Origin: an uncultured Cellvibrionales bacterium
GTDB taxonomy: Bacteria > Pseudomonadota > Gammaproteobacteria > Pseudomonadales > Cellvibrionaceae
Assembly: GCA_913020115.1 (NCBI GenBank)
Contig: CAJWBQ010000034.1
Coordinates: 1-45,898 of the forward strand
Direction: 5' to 3'
DNA length: 45,898 nucleotides
Below, piece after piece: positions 25,556 to 34,149 of the stretch (positions are counted from its first letter, which is position 1; each line of letters opens with the position of its first letter). Position numbers and translations under genes: made by a program. The notes beneath the pieces were generated by a model. The model did not search any database and had not been told where the DNA came from. It worked only from the letters and a program-made list of their open reading frames with translations.

Positions 25556-26911
25556 ATGAACAAAAATTTTACTATAGCGATATTTCTAACAGTCGCTCTT
25601 TGTGTGGGCGTAGGTTTTAAGGCCGTGAGTTCAATCAAAACCATGGCGTCCGCCTACATTTATGGTTACCCCCTATTAATCATGAATGAAACCAAAAAAA
25701 CTATGTTGTTTAATGGTCTCGCTGAAAATCAATTAAACCATATTAGTTATTTCCCTGATCATACATTTAGAAATGTTGTACGCCCTAACGTTGATACGCT
25801 CTACACCATTGCCTGGTTGAATTTGGCCGATGAACCGCAAGTTTTATCAGTGCCGGATACAGATGGGCGCTATTACGTTTCCCCTTTTATGGACGCATGG
25901 ACGAACGTTTTTGCAGAAGTAGGCAAGCGTACCACGGGTACAAAGGCGGGGGAGTACGCCTTGCTTGGCCCTGATTGGCAGGGCGATATACCCGACGGTT
26001 TAGAGGTAATACAATCACCGACCAATATGGTGTGGATGATTCAACGTATACAAACCAACGGCAAAGAAGATATTCCTGCCGTTGCAAAGCTACAGCAGAG
26101 ATTTTCATTGGCCTCACTGAACCAATGGCAACAAGGCATCGCGGCTGAATCCAAAGTAGAGTCAGTAAGTAAAAGCGGTTCGACCACCAACCCCTATAAA
26201 ATAATTGACGATTTCAACGCCGCAGATCTATTCAATACGCTAGCCACATTGCTGAATGAACAATCACCATTGAGCCACGATCAAGAAGCACTTAAGACAT
26301 TAAAATCGATAGGTATCACTCCTGGCCATTATGACGCCAGCGCACACGGTTGGTTTGGGCGAATGTTGGCGGATTTGGCCATAGACATCACTCACAAGAA
26401 AATTAAAGAGCGCCTAGACGAAGGCTTTGGTTTGGAAAACTCTTGGGCAATTCGACGACAGGGGCTAGGTCGTTATGACGCTAATTACGAAGTGCGTACA
26501 GGCGTTGCGATAATAGGTTTAGGAGCCTTGCCGCCGGAAGAAGCCGTCTACCCAAATACATCTCTAGACTCCGAGCTAATGCCCTTATCCGGTAAGAATA
26601 GTTACACCATTAAATTCACTGCCGATACAGCACCGCCAGTGAACGCATTCTGGTCACTCACAATGTATGATGATCAAGGTTTCTTGGTTGACAACCCCAT
26701 TCATCGCTACGCGATTGGTGATCGTGATGCCCTGCATTACAAGGCTGACGGCACATTGGAAATATTGATTCAAAATGAACAACCGAAACAAAACAAGGTT
26801 AATTGGCTGCCATCGCCTGCCGGTGAATTCGCACTTACAATGCGTTTATATTTACCTAAAAAAAGCGTTCTGAATGGCCAGTGGCCACTCCCATCAGTGC
26901 TTAAACATTAA
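25556..26911 (+). CDS. Exported DUF1254/DUF1214 domain protein
   Basis: A 451-residue secreted protein. ATG 25556 (MNKNFTIAIFLTVALCVG) has AGGA 8 nt upstream; ATG 25547 and TTG 25499 are alternatives. A signal peptide is followed by a DUF1254 domain (ASAYIYGYPLLIMNETKK, RPNVDTLYTIAWLNL, GRYYVSPFMDAWTNVF) and a C-terminal DUF1214 domain (NAFWSLTMYDDQGFLVDNP, RYAIGDRD). This family is common in marine and soil bacteria and has no firmly established function. A strong hairpin at 26937-26953 closes the unit. Confidence 0.82.
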   Translation: MNKNFTIAIFLTVALCVGVGFKAVSSIKTMASAYIYGYPLLIMNETKKTMLFNGLAENQLNHISYFPDHTFRNVVRPNVDTLYTIAWLNLADEPQVLSVPDTDGRYYVSPFMDAWTNVFAEVGKRTTGTKAGEYALLGPDWQGDIPDGLEVIQSPTNMVWMIQRIQTNGKEDIPAVAKLQQRFSLASLNQWQQGIAAESKVESVSKSGSTTNPYKIIDDFNAADLFNTLATLLNEQSPLSHDQEALKTLKSIGITPGHYDASAHGWFGRMLADLAIDITHKKIKERLDEGFGLENSWAIRRQGLGRYDANYEVRTGVAIIGLGALPPEEAVYPNTSLDSELMPLSGKNSYTIKFTADTAPPVNAFWSLTMYDDQGFLVDNPIHRYAIGDRDALHYKADGTLEILIQNEQPKQNKVNWLPSPAGEFALTMRLYLPKKSVLNGQWPLPSVLKH

Positions 26912-26936
26912 CCTCAATATTTAGCTACATCAGCCG

Positions 26937-26953
26937 CCCCGCGAAACGCGGGG
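26937..26953. terminator. GC-rich hairpin terminator
   Basis: CCCCGCG-AAA-CGCGGGG is a 7-bp perfect GC stem followed on the plus strand by TCTATTT. It lies 26 bases after the DUF1254 gene and 30 bases before the end of the convergent dioxygenase gene, so it may serve both. Confidence 0.65.
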
Positions 26954-26982
26954 TCTATTTAAAATAAACCGGAGTGCAACTT

Positions 26983-27834
26983 TCAGATTACCGGAAAAAC
27001 TACGTTACACTGACCCGTACCGGAACTCGGGAAATAGTCTGTGTAAATTTCTGCACAACCTTCATAATCTCTCCAACCCAAAAGACCAAAGAGCATTGAG
27101 GTATCATGCATACCACCTTCGCCATCACAGTCTTTGGCGTATTTTGGCAGCATGTCCAAAAATTCATTAACTTGGCCTCTCTGCCACAAATCCAGTACCA
27201 TTAAATCGACCGACTGATTAAAGGGCCGGCTAATTTTGAACAAATAGTCGCCAACAATTTTATTGGGTGGAATGCGATGAGACAGAGAACCACTGGCCAG
27301 AAACGCCACTCTTTTATCAGATTTCTCTATCGCTTGACGAATGGCTTCACCAAGGGCTTTGGACTCTTCCAATTCAGCGTCGTACATCCAACCCGCAATA
27401 GAGACCACCTTAATGTCATCCTCGATTCCCATATAGCGAAGCGGCACAAGGGTTCCGTATTGAACGTCCAGCGTATCAACTTCGTAATGACAGAGGGTTG
27501 GAACACCATTATTCGTGGCGCACTCTGCGATCAACTGCCCCAATTCGGGGTCACCAATGTGTTTATAGGACATATTACTGAGAAAGTGCGGGAACTCTGT
27601 ACTGGTGAAAATTCCAGACATATCCGGCTTGGCGTTTATGTGGAACCCAGCGTTAACCAACCAATGAGTATCAGCAATAATGATCGTATCAACTTCACGC
27701 TCTTTACACAGATTGCCGATACGCTTCAAGCCTTCAATCGCGGCATCACGACAGCCGTGATGTGGCCCATCTTGCTCAGATATAAACATTGATGGAACAT
27801 GCGTAACCTTCGCGGCAAGTACCAATTCACCCAT
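26983..27834 (-). CDS. hpaD: 3,4-dihydroxyphenylacetate (homoprotocatechuate) 2,3-dioxygenase, LigB superfamily
   Basis: A 283-residue class III extradiol dioxygenase, the same length as the enterobacterial HpaD. ATG 27834 begins MGELVLAAKVTHVPSMFISE with AGGGG upstream, whereas the longer open frame adds 28 unrelated residues. Conserved stretches include THVPSM (metal His), VDTIIIADTHWLVNAGFHIN, LASGSLSHRIPP, GEGGMHDTSMLFGLLGW and the end SSGTGQCNVVFP. It cleaves the ring of homoprotocatechuate meta to give 5-carboxymethyl-2-hydroxymuconate semialdehyde. None of the other hpa genes is adjacent, so it may have a different catechol substrate or complete a dispersed pathway. Confidence 0.85.
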   Translation of the reverse strand: MGELVLAAKVTHVPSMFISEQDGPHHGCRDAAIEGLKRIGNLCKEREVDTIIIADTHWLVNAGFHINAKPDMSGIFTSTEFPHFLSNMSYKHIGDPELGQLIAECATNNGVPTLCHYEVDTLDVQYGTLVPLRYMGIEDDIKVVSIAGWMYDAELEESKALGEAIRQAIEKSDKRVAFLASGSLSHRIPPNKIVGDYLFKISRPFNQSVDLMVLDLWQRGQVNEFLDMLPKYAKDCDGEGGMHDTSMLFGLLGWRDYEGCAEIYTDYFPSSGTGQCNVVFPVI

Positions 27835-28167
27835 AATCTGACCCCTGTATGTGACGAAAAAACGATTATTTAACACGTTAAGTATATCTCTGGTTAATAT
27901 ACTTCCCTCACACATCAATACATTGATCTGTATCTATAAATCTTCACTAATTCCTAGGTACTGATGGTCTTGGCCTTAAGTCTCTCTACAGAGTTCGATT
28001 TTCATGAGTTTTGCATTTTCCTTACATCAGCCCTTTTCTTAAGACGTAAAAAAACCGCACCCAGTCTGGATGCGGTTCTGATCGATAACGATAATTTCCA
28101 GATCATTCTATTACAGCTTCAAACCGCATATTCCGAAATTTAAATTGATATAAGCCTTTGTGTATTG
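27835..28167. other. Intergenic region, terminator only
   Basis: About 330 bases between hpaD and the DUF4214-cyclophilin gene. Apart from the hairpin terminator at 28048-28077 I see no gene or repeat. The dioxygenase promoter presumably lies in 27840-27960 but no convincing boxes stand out. Confidence 0.4.
28048..28077 (-). terminator. Rho-independent terminator of the DUF4214-cyclophilin gene
   Basis: On the minus strand AACCGCA / TGCGGTT arms with an inner CCA/TGG pairing are followed by a run of Ts (complement of the As at 28048-28054). It lies 90 bases past the stop at 28168. Confidence 0.75.
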
Positions 28168-29607
28168 TTAGAAAACGAGATCAGATACGCTTATGACGAT
28201 ACGCTCGGTAGAGCGGTTCTCAGTGCCATCGTTCACAATCAACTCGAACACATAGTCTCCTGCAACATCAGGGGTGAAGTACGGGTTCGCGCTTGTTCTG
28301 GCATACAATACAGCACTGGATCCCAATGGCTGCGCTAGGGAAGTCCAAGAATAACTCAGCGAGCCTTCTTCAGAATCAGAACTTTCACTGGCGTTTAAAT
28401 ACACGGCTTGAAAAGTATTTGCACTTTGGTCGGGACCAGCCTTTGCAAGAGGAGTGGCAGTGCTTGCATTGGCGAGCACAACAGACGCGATAGTCACCGG
28501 CTCCGCCGGTAAATCGGCAAATGAACCGAGTGCAATGGTCGGTAGATTGGCAATGGTATCCACCACATCCATACCGCTTACAACCCTTCCAAATACGGCA
28601 TAGCCATCATCGCTGCCCGTTGCATCTAGAAATAGGTTGTCGACATGATTAATAAAAAACTGGGAAGTCGCGCTGTCCGGAACATTCGTTCTAGCCATCG
28701 CAATAGTGCCCCGCACGTTGGAAAGCCCATTGTCAGCTTCAAGCGCTATAGGTGCAAAGGTTGACCTCTGTGAACCAGCGATGTCAAAGCCGCCACCTTG
28801 AATCATGAACCCGCGAATGACCCGGTGAAAAATCAACTCATCATAAAAATCAGTTTCAATGTAAGCAAGGAAATTGGCCACGGTAATGGGCGCTTGCTCA
28901 GGAAATAATTCAATCTCTATGCTACCAAAATTGGTTGTCATGATTACGTTCGAATCGCTCGCCGCTGGGGATTGCGACACCCAAGCTAAAACCTCGGCCA
29001 GAACCGTATCAACAGAACTTGCAGACGAAGTGACGGCCGTCAGTAGGGTTTGAACACTACTTATATCAGCAGAACCGTATTCAATTTGCTCTGATTCAAT
29101 ACGACTAGTGAAGGCATTAGCGACGGTAATTTTGTTGTCTAGAGATAGTGTATCACTGCCCTGGGCACCGTCAGCTATTTGTTTTGCTATGGAGGCTAGT
29201 GTTGCTTGCCCACTTTGCAATCTAGCGACGTAAAAATCCAAACCTTCCGCGCCTGGGCTGCGATTGTACATCTGCTGAAAAAGCCCTGTGACGAGCTCTT
29301 CATGGCTTAGTGAGGCAAAGTTGTCACTGTATTCTTGCGAGTTACCAAAATTCGACAGAACAGCGTCTAGATTATTGGACTCATCAAACTGAGCCGCCCA
29401 GAAGTTTACGCCTCCTGGGTCACCCGCGCGGCCGTAATACGCCACATACATTTTCTGCGCTAGATTCACAGAGTCTTGAGACTGAGCGAATGCGCCAATA
29501 GGCACCAAGGACATAATTGTTAGAAGAAGGTACTTAAAAATCATTGAAAAAAACGACCGCGCGCGCTTTAAATTAAGTGCGCTATTAAACATAGAACTTC
29601 TATGCAT
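28168..29607 (-). CDS. Secreted DUF4214-cyclophilin-PKD-like fusion protein
   Basis: A 479-residue exported protein. A signal segment (MIFKYLLLTIMSLVPIGAFA) is followed by a DUF4214 region at about 45-135 (MYVAYYGRAGDPGGVNFWAA, LFQQMYNRSPGAEGLDFYV). A cyclophilin-type peptidyl-prolyl isomerase spans about 220-375 (FHRVIRGFMIQGGGF, SATSQFFINHVDN), and a C-terminal PKD-like beta domain reads AGPDQSANTFQAVYLNASES and ends GDYVFELIVNDG. The catalytic Arg (FHRVI) and Phe/Gln motifs are intact, so isomerase activity is expected. ATG 29607 has GGGA upstream; GTG 29619 and inner ATGs at 29592 and 29544 are alternatives. The adhesin-like DUF4214 part suggests a cell-surface or secreted role (inference). 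Confidence 0.82.
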   Translation of the reverse strand: MHRSSMFNSALNLKRARSFFSMIFKYLLLTIMSLVPIGAFAQSQDSVNLAQKMYVAYYGRAGDPGGVNFWAAQFDESNNLDAVLSNFGNSQEYSDNFASLSHEELVTGLFQQMYNRSPGAEGLDFYVARLQSGQATLASIAKQIADGAQGSDTLSLDNKITVANAFTSRIESEQIEYGSADISSVQTLLTAVTSSASSVDTVLAEVLAWVSQSPAASDSNVIMTTNFGSIEIELFPEQAPITVANFLAYIETDFYDELIFHRVIRGFMIQGGGFDIAGSQRSTFAPIALEADNGLSNVRGTIAMARTNVPDSATSQFFINHVDNLFLDATGSDDGYAVFGRVVSGMDVVDTIANLPTIALGSFADLPAEPVTIASVVLANASTATPLAKAGPDQSANTFQAVYLNASESSDSEEGSLSYSWTSLAQPLGSSAVLYARTSANPYFTPDVAGDYVFELIVNDGTENRSTERIVISVSDLVF

Positions 29608-30049
29608 ATCTGTTCCCACTATTGCTTATTCATATCGTCGCTGAAAACCTACACTTGGCGAGTTCCAACATTAAGTTCTATGCTTACTAATAAGCCTGAT
29701 CCAAACGATAGAAGCCGAGCTTAAAAGTTTAATGCGTTCCCGCGCGCGCATAATACAATGAATACCTTAGCTTGGGCCAGAATTCCAAATTGGCTCAAAG
29801 CAGCAAGGCAAGGGAGCGAGGCAACAGCGGGCGATTTTTGCGGTATAGGGTAATAGAACGGTAGAAAGGAAGCGATTGATACTGTGCATACATACAGCCT
29901 GGCGGCTAGATACTGTGGCACTGCCCATGACGGTTAAAAAATAGACAAACGTCTAAATTCTAAAAATACGGGCTGTTATAACTAATATTTAACTACGACG
30001 TGAATTGTGCGAGTATACTGAAAATTCAATCTAGCAAAAGGAATTTGCC
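29608..30049. other. Intergenic region without recognised gene
   Basis: About 440 bases. A 66-codon minus-strand frame here has no ribosome site and no recognisable domain. A TATACT -10-like box at 30014-30019 lies upstream of the CsrA-like gene; its -35 is poor. Confidence 0.4.
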
Positions 30050-30214
30050 TTGCAGATAATCGAATGTGAAATGCATGACGTAATTGCGATCGGCGACAAC
30101 ATCAAGATCCACGTACTCTCCCTTGCGAAGAAATCCATCGCCATCGGTATTGCTGCACCTAAAGAACTCGCTATATGCAGGGAAGAGGCTAAGAAGAAAG
30201 AACCCCGGCGTTAA
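30050..30214 (+). CDS. Divergent CsrA/RsmA-like small RNA-binding protein
   Basis: A 54-codon frame with TTG start, set by AAAAGGA 7 nt upstream. The product reads MQIIECEMHDVIAIGD and then NIKIHVLSLAKKSIAIGIAA, followed by PKELAICREEAKKKEPRR. It aligns without gaps to CsrA over residues 1-46: IGD at 14-16, the IGI-x-APK strand, and REE with Arg at position 44, the key RNA-contacting residue. The N-terminal LILTRR strand is altered: E5 and C6 replace Thr5 and Arg6, the other RNA-contacting strand. It may bind a narrower RNA set, pair with a canonical CsrA, or be a dominant-negative paralogue (inference). It is followed by a GGDEF gene, a typical Csr target class. Confidence 0.7.
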   Translation: MQIIECEMHDVIAIGDNIKIHVLSLAKKSIAIGIAAPKELAICREEAKKKEPRR

Positions 30215-30404
30215 ATTACACTCTCTAAAAAGCCCTCCCAATCACCACCAGAATGCGCTGTAACCAGCGCCCGTCTTGATACCCTCTTCACAGCTACTTA
30301 CTTTCAGGTAATAGCATAAGCCGAATTCGGCTGGAAACTGTACTTCCCACCAGACAAGTTACAAGCGCTTGCTATACTGATACGAACGACAAGAGAATAA
30401 TCCT

Positions 30405-31901
30405 GTGATTCGAATTTATGCCGACCTAAACTGTCCCTTCTGCTACGCGCTTAGTGAATGGATTGATGAAGCCGGCATAAACGATCAGGTAGACTGGTGC
30501 TTGGTTGATCACAAGCCCTCAGCCTATTTCGAAGATCACCACGCTCAAACTCTCATTGAACTCACTGAAGAAATATTTGTTATTCGCCAGCGGGCCAGCG
30601 ACATTCAAATTCGCTTACCGCAAGGCCGCACCAATGTTCGCAAAGCGGAACGGCTACTCTGCCAAGTAAAGACGAGTCACCCCACTTCGTTCCTTCCGCT
30701 TAAACAGCATATTTACCGGGCTTATTGGGCCGAAGACTGCAATATCGAAGATGATTTGGTTCTTCAGCAGCTGCTTAAAAAAGTGGGGCTCAATAATGTA
30801 GGCATCTCGCCACAGAGTTCGGAACAGATTGCCCACTGGACTCGAGAATGGGAAGAAGGCCCTTTCGATCGGCGTCTACCGGCGATCCAGCGTAGCGAGA
30901 ACGACTTTAGTCTTGGGCTCGCCAGTAAAAACGACACCTTAAGATACATCCAGGGCCAATCAGGCAAAGTCTCTGAATCCACCCTTAGCTGCCAATATCA
31001 AATACGACCTCAGGTCGCGATCATTGGTGACTGGGCCAGCTTCTGGGACTTTACTAAAACACTACGACACCACAATGATCTTATCTTTCAGCAGGACCTT
31101 CACACTCTGGATAAGCATTTTAAAAGCAGTACCCCACCTGAAATTGTACTGATTAATTATCTGAAGATTGATCTAAAGGCGATGGATGCTTTGCAAGAGT
31201 TTTGCCGCCTCTGTGAACAACACCATTGTCCACTGTTACTATTTACTGACAGCTTGACTGAGACACAAGAATTAACTCTCTTACAATTGGGTTGTTCGGA
31301 TGTAATTTCGCAAAAGTCAGTCGAATATGCCGTACTGAAAATTAATCGACTTCTGAAAAATAAATCTATTTTTGACCAGTTAAGGGCCAGCTCATTAATC
31401 GACAGCTTGACCCAGCTAAACAATCGCCGCAGCTTTATCAGCACCCTTGAAAAAGAATGGGCTAGCTCTGCACGCAGTAAGCAGCCTCTCTCTCTATTGA
31501 TGCTCGACATAGATCACTTCAAAGCTTTTAACGATCACTTCGGTCATTTAGCCGGTGATGGCTGTCTACGCCAGGTTGCCGGTATTATTAAGAGCCAGAT
31601 CCATCGTTTGGGCGATATGGCTTGCCGCTATGGAGGCGAAGAATTCGCCGTTATCTTACCCAACACCGACGCTCAGGGCGCCCAAGCACTCGCGGAGGAG
31701 ATTCTCAATAATATTCGCCAAGCTCAAATTGCCAACCCTATGAGTGAGCTAAAAATCCTTACTGCCAGCATCGGCATTAGTAGCTTTTATTATCAGTCAG
31801 AAGTAAACACTAATGGCCTCATAGAGGTGGCAGACCAACAACTTTACCGTGCGAAATCAGCGGGACGCAATAGAGTTAGAAGCCAACACTGCCCCGACTA
31901 A
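30405..31901 (+). CDS. DsbA-like/REC-like/GGDEF diguanylate cyclase
   Basis: A 498-residue cytoplasmic protein with a GTG start. Residues 1-200 look like a DsbA/FrnE-type thioredoxin domain with C10-P-F-C13 (MIRIYADLNCPFCYALSEWI) and a helical insertion. Residues about 205-325 resemble a receiver domain (PQVAIIGDW ... EIVLINYLKID ... CPLLLFTDSL ... GCSDVISQKS), but the phospho-acceptor Asp is not clearly conserved. The GGDEF domain (330-495) has LTQLNNRRSF, LLMLDIDHFKAFNDHFGH and GGEEF at 410-414. An intact RxxD inhibitory site (R401-L-G-D404) sits exactly five residues before it. It is predicted to make c-di-GMP with product feedback, under thiol-redox control (inference). Confidence 0.85.
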   Translation: MIRIYADLNCPFCYALSEWIDEAGINDQVDWCLVDHKPSAYFEDHHAQTLIELTEEIFVIRQRASDIQIRLPQGRTNVRKAERLLCQVKTSHPTSFLPLKQHIYRAYWAEDCNIEDDLVLQQLLKKVGLNNVGISPQSSEQIAHWTREWEEGPFDRRLPAIQRSENDFSLGLASKNDTLRYIQGQSGKVSESTLSCQYQIRPQVAIIGDWASFWDFTKTLRHHNDLIFQQDLHTLDKHFKSSTPPEIVLINYLKIDLKAMDALQEFCRLCEQHHCPLLLFTDSLTETQELTLLQLGCSDVISQKSVEYAVLKINRLLKNKSIFDQLRASSLIDSLTQLNNRRSFISTLEKEWASSARSKQPLSLLMLDIDHFKAFNDHFGHLAGDGCLRQVAGIIKSQIHRLGDMACRYGGEEFAVILPNTDAQGAQALAEEILNNIRQAQIANPMSELKILTASIGISSFYYQSEVNTNGLIEVADQQLYRAKSAGRNRVRSQHCPD

Positions 31902-32219
31902 AAACATACTGGCTTAAATCTATGTTCAATTAAGCTGACACCTCCTAATTCTTTTCGGATCCTACTCATACTATGTAAGCCAGACAAACCTACCTTCAAT
32001 GCAGGTAATAACCTAAATCACAGATACCTCTTACGTGATTTTCACTCTGGTGGGGTCTGTTTGTTCCTATTTTGGCAATCTTGGTTTTTAACTTCCATCG
32101 CAGAATGCAAAACCCTCTCAAAGTAAATCTATAAGCCATTGATTTTATGAGGAATTATTTCTGGCTCGATTTATGCTACCTCCTTAAGAAACTGTCGTCC
32201 CTTTAACAGAGGTTTACAT
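31902..32219. other. Intergenic region with short inverted repeats
   Basis: There is no gene. AAATCAC (32015-32021) and GTGATTT (32035-32041) form a 7-bp inverted repeat, and a TACCT/AGGTA pair lies just before it. No T-tract or recognisable riboswitch motif is seen. AGAGG precedes the lipoprotein start at 32220. Confidence 0.35.
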
Positions 32220-32669
32220 ATGATATTTCTAAAACAATTTTTATTTACTGTCGGGTTTTTATTGCTATTCGGCTGTGGCGGTGGCGGTGGCGGTTCAGCT
32301 GAATCTGGTTTGTCTACAAACGTCGACGCAGCAGATCTAGCCACAACAGAACCGATCGTATCTACCAGTAGTACTCGCCTAGCCGACAACGTCATTGCTA
32401 ACAAGGCGAGTATTAGAATGTTCGAGAAATATACTATTCGCATTGATTTGAACTTGATCGAACATCAGGGAAATTTCCGGTTCCTAAAAATGAATGACCG
32501 CGACGGCAACATTTTGTTTCTAGGGCAAACGAACAAAGAAGGAGAAATTCAACTTCCGCTGCATATAACAGTGAATGACTTCCCTTTAAATGCACACATT
32601 TTTTCCGAACTGGCTTCTGACGAAACACACATCATCGAGGTGAATTATGACGCATCATTTATTCAGTAA
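32220..32669 (+). CDS. Small lipoprotein of unknown function
   Basis: A 149-residue protein with a lipoprotein signal (MIFLKQFLFTVGFLLLFGC; lipobox LLFGC, Cys19) followed by a glycine run and a Ser/Thr-rich linker. The C-terminal ~80 residues look like a small beta domain (YTIRIDLNLIEHQGNFRF ... GEIQLPLHITVNDFP). I recognise no family. Its last 23 bases overlap the start of the LruC gene in another frame, so the two are translationally coupled and probably function together at the cell envelope. Confidence 0.75.
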   Translation: MIFLKQFLFTVGFLLLFGCGGGGGGSAESGLSTNVDAADLATTEPIVSTSSTRLADNVIANKASIRMFEKYTIRIDLNLIEHQGNFRFLKMNDRDGNILFLGQTNKEGEIQLPLHITVNDFPLNAHIFSELASDETHIIEVNYDASFIQ

Positions 32670-34149
32670 AAAGCTAAGGTTTTTGGCCTTAAGCACCCTG
32701 CTAAGCTTCTGTATCTTTGGCGCCGCCACCGGACAAGAATTGGAATCAACTCGGCTTAAAGAGACTATATCCAAAGGTACTGGAGATATTAACCTGCTTC
32801 TGGCTCAAGGTAACAAGGCAATTAGCCCTGCAACACTTGAGCACTTAAGGAGTGAAAACAATGGCGATTTGGTATTGGGCGTAGATGTCAATGAGGCAGC
32901 CTCCGGGACAGAAAAGGCCGCCACTCAAGGTGTTGCCATCGAGGCGCTGTTGCTAACGGTATCTACTGACGAAGGCGTTTATGAATACACAAACTTCTCC
33001 ACTCAAACCAAAAGCTCACTTGCTAAAACGAGCACAGAGAGTCGTCAGTTTTACCACACACTGATAGGTCGAACCGGTTCCAACAACATTACAGGAAGTG
33101 GCCTTAACGGTACTTCTTTTGACGCTACATTAAGAATACCGGTTGATATAGATCTTAGTAGTGCCAATTCAGTGCACTTAGCCATTACCCTATTAGAAAC
33201 TAATGAAGATTTAGGGGACCCAGAAGCGTTCTACGACTATAGCGCCGGCTTTGAAGACCTCGCTCTACTGATCGCATCAGACGCAGAATACCTAGATACT
33301 CAGGCGGCAGGCCAGGCAGACGCCCCTCTCGTGGTATTGACGAACGCTCCCGCCTCCTTTGTCAGTAAAGTTTACTACCCTGCAGCGGACAGCTTTTATA
33401 TGGTGGGTTATGAAGATCAGTTTCCTAAGCTCGGGGATTACGACTTCAATGATTTAGTTGTTGCCTATCGAGTGATATTCTCGCTTAACTCAGACATGCA
33501 GGTCACCGCAATTTCCAGTGAAGGGTATCTGGTTGCGAGGGGGGGGTCTTTTGACCACAACTGGCATCTTCGAATCGCTCTTCCAGAAGGATCTCAGGCG
33601 GGAGGCACCTACCAATTATACGCTCCCTTGGGCTCGAGTCAGGGCAGTGAACAAGTTAATGCGATTGACACGACATCGGGCTTAGACATATCCATCTTTC
33701 AAAACACAACGTCGTTGTTTTCCAGCCCCAGTTCAACTTACGCCAATACCATTTGGGATGAAGAAGTTATTCAAGGGCACAAATTTTCATTTGAAATTGC
33801 CTTATCGAACCCCGTCTCCCTCGATGCGATGGATACTGCGCCCTTTGACCCCTACTTATATGTATTCGATACGAATTACGAAATCCACCTCGAGGGACAG
33901 TCACCAGTAATGCCAAATTCCAACAATATAGCTGACGGCTTGGACACGTTTACAGACGACAGAGGTTACCCTTTTGCGCTTGTCTTTCCCGAAGATTGGC
34001 ATTACCCCAATGAATATGTCGACATGGGCGATGCTTATCCCGAGTTAATCGAATTCATACAGTCCAATAGAAACAACAAAACCGACTGGTATAAGAATGG
34101 GGTCCCTTCGGGTATTAGCAAAAGGAGTAAAGTCGATTGGGCTTGGTAA
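32647..34149 (+). CDS. LruC domain-containing exported protein
   Basis: A 500-residue secreted or outer-membrane protein with a signal peptide (FLALSTLLSFCIFGAATG, cleaved about residue 29). The LruC hallmark is in the middle: FYMVGYEDQFPKLGDYDFND then LVVAYRV, an acidic metal-binding-like motif, followed by a long beta-rich C-terminal half typical of the family (EGYLVARGGSFDHNWHLRIA ... WHYPNEYVDMGDAYPELIEF). LruC proteins are surface proteins of unclear function first noticed in Leptospira and widespread in marine bacteria. It is coupled to the preceding lipoprotein gene by overlap. Confidence 0.82.
   Translation: MTHHLFSKKLRFLALSTLLSFCIFGAATGQELESTRLKETISKGTGDINLLLAQGNKAISPATLEHLRSENNGDLVLGVDVNEAASGTEKAATQGVAIEALLLTVSTDEGVYEYTNFSTQTKSSLAKTSTESRQFYHTLIGRTGSNNITGSGLNGTSFDATLRIPVDIDLSSANSVHLAITLLETNEDLGDPEAFYDYSAGFEDLALLIASDAEYLDTQAAGQADAPLVVLTNAPASFVSKVYYPAADSFYMVGYEDQFPKLGDYDFNDLVVAYRVIFSLNSDMQVTAISSEGYLVARGGSFDHNWHLRIALPEGSQAGGTYQLYAPLGSSQGSEQVNAIDTTSGLDISIFQNTTSLFSSPSSTYANTIWDEEVIQGHKFSFEIALSNPVSLDAMDTAPFDPYLYVFDTNYEIHLEGQSPVMPNSNNIADGLDTFTDDRGYPFALVFPEDWHYPNEYVDMGDAYPELIEFIQSNRNNKTDWYKNGVPSGISKRSKVDWAW

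Noticed and set aside
29721..29921. 66-codon minus-strand frame
   Set aside because: No ribosome site, no recognisable domain, hydrophobicity pattern unlike a real membrane protein; probably random.
30026..30241. 71-codon minus-strand frame
   Set aside because: Antisense to the CsrA-like gene, whose frame has a good ribosome site and CsrA register.
31902..32219. c-di-GMP riboswitch upstream of the lipoprotein/LruC pair
   Set aside because: Considered because a GGDEF gene is adjacent, but no GEMM-type core or conserved stems could be found.
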